The notes beneath the pieces are model-generated. The model was not told the DNA's origin. It made no database searches and worked only from the letters and a program-made list of their open reading frames with translations. This document shows positions 26,401 to 35,400 of a DNA stretch of 64,000 bases, in pieces. Source of the stretch: Eretmocerus hayati (Eukaryota > Arthropoda > Insecta > Hymenoptera > Aphelinidae); NCBI GenBank assembly GCA_029851415.1, contig CM056742.1, positions 14,053,736 to 14,117,735 of the forward strand, given 5' to 3'. Position 1 is the first letter of the stretch; the number at the start of each line of letters is the position of its first letter. The position numbers were made by a program, and so were the translations under genes.

Positions 26401-29400
26401 TTCATCAACTTCATTGGAATATTTCTATGAAAGAGAACTTTCTAAAGCTTGTTGAATTGTCCGCGTTAATACATAATACCCTACAGAATTGCCAAATATT
26501 TTTAACTCAAATCATACCACGATGCTCTTGAAATACGTTTACATTCATCTGACGACCACCAACGGGACTGTTGTGGGCTATGTTTTTGGGGCCCTTGGAG
26601 CTCATTTTCTGATAAGAATCAAAATTGGCCCTTGGGCCGTTTTTTATAAAAGTCCAAAAAACGTGTTTTTTATCCTCTTTTCTATCTTTCTCCTCGGATA
26701 ACTCGAAAACATCACACTTTAACCGAAAATGTGTAGAGACATCTTTTGTAGATCTTGAAAAATTGCATAAAAAAGGTCCGTACAGTTGAATCCGTAAAAC
26801 ACACTCCGTTCGAGATATTTTGGGATTTTCATTTCGTAATCATAAATTTTCCGGAAAATCGTTTCTGATGCTCACCCATTACTAGATTGGGAGAATATCA
26901 AAGAATCCTGAATAACTGGCCATTTTCAAGCACTATAATTCATATTTCACACAATTTTTGATGAAACGAGCTTCTTTGCCACAGAGTTGAGACTTTCCGA
27001 AAAATTTATGATTACGAAATGAAAATCCCAAAATATCTCGAACTGAGTGCGTTTTATGGATTCAAATGTATGGACCTTTTTTATGCAATTTTTCAAGATC
27101 TACAAAAGATGTCTGTACACATTTTCGGTTAAAGTGTGATGTTTTCGAGTTATCCGAGGAGAAAGATTGAAAAGAGGATAGAAAACACGTTTTTTGGACT
27201 TTCATAAAAAACGGCCCAAGGGCCGATTTTGATACTTATCAGAAAATGAGCTCCGAGAGCCCCAGAAACATATCCCAAAACAATCCCGTTGGTGGTCGTC
27301 AGCGGAATGTAAACGTATTTCAAGAACACCGTGATACAATATGAGATACCATTGCGAATTACATTTCCATAGAAATCCAATAAAATTCTGAGTACTGCAG
27401 TGATACACTTTTGATTTTATGAAATACCTTGATACCTTGAATATGCATCTTGAGCTTTATTTGAATAATGTACTCAAACTTATACAAGACTTACTATATA
27501 TGCATGTCAACTTCGATAGATGAAATTTTCTCCGTATAGAGTAATCAATGAAATAAACGTGAAAATTCAATATGTATGCCAGATAACATTGCATGAAATG
27601 TACGAACGTCTGTGAATAACGAAGAAAATCTGTTTCGCTCATTGGGTGCCGGTACATTGGAGTATTTTACATTCATTGAATATACGCTCGTACGCTACCT
27701 CAATAGTTCAGTAAATCGTTGTATATATGTATGCAAAGCTGTACCAACCAATTCAATCAGAGTCTTTTTTCAACTTTTCGCATACCTCTTCGTATCGTGT
27801 TTACGTTCTCCTCGCACGATCGACGTTATTCAATGTACGCATTGAATTTTTTTCATTGTAGGAGTTGAATTTACTACGTTTCCGGCATTTAGAATTCGAT
27901 TGAACCGATACTTTACGCTGGAACTTCATTCAGGAGTTAATATTTTTCTACGGTTGAGCAAATTTTTGATCTGTATAAGTCTTCATGATAAATCGTTTAG
28001 TAGTTTTCTGTGAGAGATTAAAACTTGATTTTATAAATTCTTACCCCACTCCTAAACTACTTATTGATCAAATCGTTTATCAAGACAGACTTGCAAGGAA
28101 AAGTATTTCCAATAAGAGGTATCTTTCCCAAAGTATTTTTTATGCCGCTTTTTTCAGATCGGAGTATCTCAGATATCACCTATCTGATTGATATGTACGA
28201 TAGCTCATTCCTTGGAACAACTTCCCTACTACAAGGTCGTCCCAATAAAGAGTCAATCTAATTCACGTTGTGCTTAATACGGTACAGCTCTAATGTTTGC
28301 CAAAATCACTTTTTTAATGACTTTGATAAGGATTAGGCATCTCAAGAACGTGATCTGATGGAGTAATTCTGGGGGTGTTTTGAAGTTCAAAATACCTCAA
28401 ATTAATGAAAATTTGCATTGCAGTGTAATAATCAAGTAACGCAAATTTATGGCTGAAACTATAAGTACTCTTATAATTAAAAAAGAATTCAATTACAAGG
28501 TTTACTGTTTACAGCCTTTGCACAGATCAAAGCACCGAATCCAATTACCTCATCTCATAAATTACAGTTTGATGTACTGTTGAACCTTTGTTATTTCAAT
28601 CTTTTTCCATGTTTCTTTCATTTAGAAATCACCGATGTTTCCCAGCTCAACACTCGCCGGCTCTTCCTACCATCGAATAAATATTCCGTAACAAATTGCT
28701 CTTCAATAGGTGCTCTCGCTTGATTCCGATGGAATTCAAATAACTGCAGACAGGATAAGTGCAGAAAGAGAGAGAGGAAACTCTGTACATTTATGAATAA
28801 ACACTCTGATTCTTTCAACGAATTCTCGTTTTGTAACGGATAAAAGCTCGTTCGAACGATTTCTGCTGTAACGAGTTGGGAAAAAAGAAGATCAGGACTC
28901 CCATAGGGAAAACTATTTTTTAGTAACTGCAAAAGAAAAACAAAATTTAAAAATCGGAGAGTTGTCGGTAGAACATTTAGTTTTATTAGGACTCAAATGG
29001 TTTATGAATATAATATTCTAAAATTTGGAATATGAAGAAGTATGAAAGTGGTGGCGTTGAGTACACTGATGTACGAAAACATGGGACAGAAATTGTCTTT
29101 CACTAATTAAACGATCCGCTCACGCGTATGAAACATTTCACTGCCTCTTCATCTTGCTCATATCTCTCGTTCGCTTCTCTACAAACTGTATAGGATACTA
29201 GATATGTCTATATTCAAAATGCGAGACAGTTTCGCGCCAAACGCACGTAATATGCGAGGTCTTTGTGCGATACGAGAGGCGTGAGCTTGAACTAGTCGCG
29301 GATGTACAATGTACATATATACAGAGGAGATAGAGAGTATGAGATATTCGAGTGATTTATGGTTTCATTACGTAGTGGACCTGCTGTGCCACTTGTACGA

Positions 29401-32400
29401 CAATTCCCAAGTTGGTTAGTAGAGAATTCTATCTTTGTGTGTTAGGTGTGTCATGTGTGCGAGTCTGGTGAAAGATTTGTGACAATTCTTCTTTTTATTT
29501 TCGATGAATTTTTATGAGGTTATGCTCAATTTTGTTGAAAGATTGTACATCTAAATGGAAAAAGAAATAGGAATTTTGGAAATTTAACATGATTGGGGTG
29601 GCAAAAGTTGTGTTTTTATATGGACATACGGAAAAATTTTGGTGCACGCTGAGAGATGACATTTTTAGCCTTTGCGAGAGCCTCGAGGTTAGAATAAAAA
29701 TGTACGTTGATGCCATTCAGGGATTTCTTGTTTTGCACTTTTTTCCTCCAAATCGACGCTCTCCTAAACGATACCCTGCATTCTAAATCATAAAAATTCT
29801 CTCTGAACTGTTTTTCCAAGTTGGCCTTCTGACGTCCCAACAGAATTTAGAAGCGAGAGAGCATATGGAATGAAACACTTGTACACAATGTGGCTATTTT
29901 TCACCAATTTTGACGAAATCCATTTCTTTTCAAGAGCTTGAGGCGATGCGGTCACCGTGCACGCTGAAAGTTATTCGCACTTTTATCCAATTCTTTTGCG
30001 ATTTGGGCTAAACGACGAGAAGACGAATACTTATTATCATCTAACTCGAGTTCGTCTCCTCGCCGTTTTGCCCAAATCGCAAGAGAATTGGATAAAAGTG
30101 GGAATTACAAAGTGCCTGTATTTTAGGTTAGGAGGTTCCCGCGGCCGAGTTATTCCCACTTTTAACCAATTCTCTTGCGATTTGAGCTAAACGACGAGAA
30201 GACGAACTCAAGTTAGATGATAATAAGTATTCGTCTTCTCCTCATTTAGTCCAAATCGCAAGAATATCGGAGAAAAGTGGGAATAACTTTCAGCGTGCAC
30301 TGTGCACGGTGACCGCATCGATAGATGGCGCTTTGATCGTACTACATGTGCGATGGGAGACTATGAACCACTTTTTTGCCTCATAGTATTTCAACCTCAC
30401 ATTTCCAACCCAAACGAGATATGGCAACTGAAACACCATGATATTTCCCATCGAATGAGTTGTTCCACACCCGGGGATTTATTCTATATCTCCAGAAAAT
30501 CGCAGTTCTTTGGCTTGCTGAGCAAGTTATAGTGCTCGATGCTCACACTAGTTCAAGGTTTTTGCGAGCTAAATTAAGAATTTTCGGGCGTGGGAGGGCT
30601 CATTCGACAGAAAATTCCAATCCACAGATGGCCTAGTATCTGATTTTGGCCAAAACTGTTTTGTTAAAGAGGAATAAATCGGAATAGTCGCGGACGCGCT
30701 GTGCTCCACCAAAGAATTGCCTTCAAGCTACTCTCGATTCCTAATGAATGAAATGCCATGAAACTTCGCATGGTATCGTATTATAAGATTTCACAGCTGG
30801 CCTACTATCTGAATAACACATTTAGTACCGAAAAAAGCGTATAAACAATAATACCGCTCTCAGAATCATTGGATGCAGCTGCAACCTCAAAGTACGCCGG
30901 TGCGTGTCTGGTTGCGGTTCTGCGGGAACTCCGGACTAGCCTTAAGATATTCATTAACGAGGAATTGATGGTACATATCAGTCAATTAGACTGCAGCACT
31001 AATAAAAACAGTGATTCAACACGTTCGCTGCGGCGGGATCCACCGATGGGTCCCGCGAGTACCTCTTTTGTGTGCGTCAGATTTTCATCTTATGGGATTT
31101 AACATTGCGCGGGACCCACCGGTGGATCCCGCCGCACACAAAGAAGGAACTGCGATTTTCGCCGCCGCAGCGAACGTGTTAAAGATAAAAAAGGAGGAAT
31201 GAAGAGACTTTCAAACGCTACTTTCCATACATTTTGGTTCCGAATATCGATGTCCTTGCCGAGGTTGAAAATGGCATCTCTTAGCCTGTGACAGAATTTA
31301 TTCCGGGAATGTAGTCTCTGGACAAACCTGGAAAAGCTTTCTTCCCTGAGCTGCGATTTGGAATTTTGAGATTGGATTTTAATTCTGATGGATCAAGTAT
31401 ACAATTACAATCATCTAGACACCACAAACGGTAGGGTTTAGATTGGAATAACAGCCCACGAACGAAAGGCTTTTTCAGATTTGTTTAGATATTATGTCCG
31501 GCGAGTGTACGTGTTGGAACACATTCTTCGCTGTCCAAATTTTTTATTTATTAAGCCTATCCTGTTAGATATCATATTTCGTGGGAATCGAGTACTTGCT
31601 TATAATGCAGAAGTCTTGTTATTGCTTGGCTTAAAATCACTAGAGGTTGTATAAATAATGACCGCCAATGATAATTTTTCATTTAGATCAATGTGGTATT
31701 GCGTTACATTATTTAAAAAAATTGTAGTGAGTCCTCATTTTTATTGTTGCCTCTTGTTTTCCCATCATATCAATCATAGACTGATTATTCAGATTTGATA
31801 CTCATCCAAATTCAACAACATGGAGAAATCTGTGATCTCAATCCTTTGGGATGGAATTTTTTGTCAAAGAAGCTACTTAAACCTCGATTCAAGCCGTTTC
31901 GGGGTGAATTTGTTACCCCAAGATACTGAATTCCCAGTCCAAGCGTTGTACTGGAGACATTTTCCAATTCAAGTTGGGATGAGGACATGTGAAAGTCAAC
32001 TTTTACCGACACTCCAAATCCTTACTTATTTAATTATTTCTACAAAATCTACGAGATATATCAAAAAAGTGCTTCCAAGAAGCCCTGCTACAGCTTCAGA
32101 TCTATCAGTTAAGAAAAGAAACGAGTGGATTGAGTAAATATAGCCTCCACAATCAACTTTTGAAGATTACAATTGAATTGAGAAATCTGCACTTTACCGA
32201 CACTCCAAATCGCTACTTATTTAATTTTTCCCACGTAATCTAAGAGATGAATAAAAAAAGTGCTTCCAAGAAGCCCTGCTAAGTCTTCAGATCTATCGTT
32301 TGAAAAAAGAATCGAGTGGATTGAGTGAATATTGCCCCCACAATCAACTTTTGAAGATCACAATTGAACAAATTCGACTTTGACACCCCCTTAACCGTGT

Positions 32401-35400
32401 TTGCTAATATTCTGCATCGATGCCATTGATAATAATCAGAGTTTTCCATGAACTGATTTCAATTTGGGGCCTCTGAAGCTTTATCATCCCAATAAGAAAT
32501 AATGCATTGGCAGGAACATATTATTCAATTCAAATTTGGAACACCTCTTCGTGAGAATTTTTCATTGTTGTTTGAAGTCACGTCAACATTAGATCTCTTG
32601 CAAAATTCTTCTACCGAGGCTTGTTTAACTCGAATTTTCAATTGAAAATCCAAGAGCACTATCAAATACAACAAAAAATTCCAAAAACTACAAATTGTTT
32701 TTTTGAATATTCACGCCAAGTTTATCGTTCATTTTTGACGATTGATTCAGTCTTATTCAAGTCGGAAATTTCAGTCAAAATCGACTGGTTATTTTCAGTA
32801 ACTCTTCGGGTAGGAATTCCACTCGCTTAAGATTGAAATCCATTCCAAGGAATTTAGAAAGTAGATCAGAGTGATCTAAGGATGAGATACAGTACCAGAC
32901 TTTGATCAGCACGCATCGAAAGAAACATGTTGTCTTAGACTAATTAAAGACGTTTGACCAAACCCGGACTCTAACTACTTAGTTCCAAATACACTCACAA
33001 TAAATAATATCACGAAAGATCATCGGCCATTCAACCAGTCTTATTCAATCATGCTGATTCAGATGAACAAGCCTCGTTGTTCAAACTGCACATAATAATT
33101 AAGAATGGATTTTAATTTCCAGGAGGAGTACCACACCACGACGATGCCTATACAGCCGACGCTCGTCTGGTGGAATCTTATTTATCTGCGCTACACGATT
33201 ACTCGTCGGAGTGGCTGCGAGAGCCTAGTCCTCTCGTCCCTCGAAATCTATCAAGTTCAGAACTACTTGATGCAGAGCTGATTTCGCGATGGCGTGAGGT
33301 TTTGGCCTCACTACCGAGGGGTACCATGAGTAACCATAACGGCTACGGCCAACGACAATTACAGTACCTTGGACTTGTCGTCAAGGAAGTTTTACAAGCC
33401 AAAGAATCACTCAATCAGGTCAGACTTCAAATGAGCAGTCTTTTTGTATTAATCATTATTATATCACTATTTCCTCTCAAATTCCTGAATACACTTATAA
33501 CCTTGGATGATTGATTCAGTAGCGTTATTTTATTATGGAATGAATAGAAGTTACTGAATATAGACTTACGTCCAGTTTCTCATTACATTCGTAGCTTTGA
33601 TTTTTCAAAGTAAGATAGCCATACTTTTTTCAATGACTGAGCGTCAGCATTTGTCCGATCTTCTCAGGGTCTATCGATAGATCATGAAAGAAATCTAGAA
33701 AATGCAGCCTCTACATGTTTAGAAATTATTTCATTGGGAAATATTTTGAGTAATCAAGGAAAAAGGAGATGAATTTCAAATCTCCCTAACATGATAAGTG
33801 GAAACCCCGTCAAATCCTCATCTTTGTCAACTTTTCAAAATTAAATTTCCAGGATAAACCAGACACGTGCAGGACATTCTTCAACATATCAACAATGGAC
33901 TCACAAATAAACGAGTCGACGGAGAACTTAATCTACCTCATGAGTTTAGTGTTACAACAAGCTAAAGATCAGGTCAATGTGTCATCGTTAGGACGCAGAA
34001 AAAAGCGAAACAGACGACGCTCACAAGCTGAAAGAAAAAGAAGCTGCGCAAAAGCTTACTTTGATAAGTCGGTTGATCTACTGCTCGACGTCGTAAGAAA
34101 AGATCGGGAGACCGCTTATCTGGATCTAGAAAATCATACCGTTATGGCTAAAACTCTACTGAAATGGCTGTACTTTGGTAAATTGACTCGCCTTGATAAA
34201 TTATGCAAATGTTTTCCCTCATCCTTCCATGAATATTTTTGAACACGCATTCGATCTTATCCGCATTTCTCTGACAAGATGATTCATTTTGAGAGCTCTT
34301 AGAAAATGAGTCTGGTAATGAGAGTACCGCTCTATTGGTGAGAGATGGAGTATCTTCTCAACTAGATGGTTTTTATTGCAGTGAGTAATAAAATCAGATC
34401 TTTGAGACTGATTTTTTTTTTATTTATGAATATTTATGAATATTTTTCCGAGGTTAGTGATCAAGCTGATACGTTTTGAGAATTTCTCCTGTATTCTTCG
34501 TCGGAAAACATCACATATTTTTGAGCGAAAAACATGCATTAGTTTTTACACGGATGACTCCTTCAAGTTTGACTCCAAAATCTTAAAAAAATCTGAAAAT
34601 TGGAAAATTAAGAAGAATTGCCTTAGTACAGTAACTGTGAAATTGACCATTCGCCTTGGATTTTCCCGTTGTAACCAAACTAGCTGAATGAAATTCTTAT
34701 TCAACCACCTCGTTGATAATGAAATTCGACTCACTTTAATGGAATCTCAATGAAGTCAATTAAATTTTCGACCAGTTAGTTGAATTTGTTCTTAGGAAGT
34801 TCAAAAAATGATTGCCTTGTAATCTTAATCTCAGCAATATTTTATTTAGTAATAGTCGAATCCATATACTTGTATATAGACTGGAAAAATTCCAATGATC
34901 AGAAGAAAAAAAAAATTTACTCACAGGGATGGACGAAGACAAAAAAGTGTTGAAACCTCTACTACGACCATATCTTGGAAATCTATTCAATGCGTCTCAC
35001 GAATATGCATGGCATGTAGAATCGTGGCGTAAGCGACACGACATGTACGCTTCGGAAATACGCTCACTTTCATTATTCTGCAAGCTCGCAAGCTCACGCG
35101 AGATATTACCAGCCAACGGTATTGTTGATGCTCTGTCACGTGGTTGGAGTTGGGCTGACGGCATTGCTCGGATGATTGAGCGGTCAGGCAATGGACTTGG
35201 ACTCGTGTTTCTCACACCCGAGCGCGTACTCAGGTATCCATGTATTTTAGATTGATTTATACGTACACTACTGGCATGCTATGAATTTATTAGGATATGG
35301 GCGATAGGTTTTAGTTTCATTAGAAGTGGATTGAGGGGTATATTATTGATTTGTGAGAATAGATGGATAATTATGATGGTTTATATTTTTGAGGTTTTCA

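Larger units (their letters stand above)
20761..33122. other. 12.4-kb intron 7 of the Mab-21 gene
   Basis: Phase 1 at both flanking exons defines it. It contains six repeat elements listed separately (23045, 24610, 25510, 26501, 29941 and 31016) and otherwise AT-rich sequence in which I support no gene. Confidence 0.6.
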
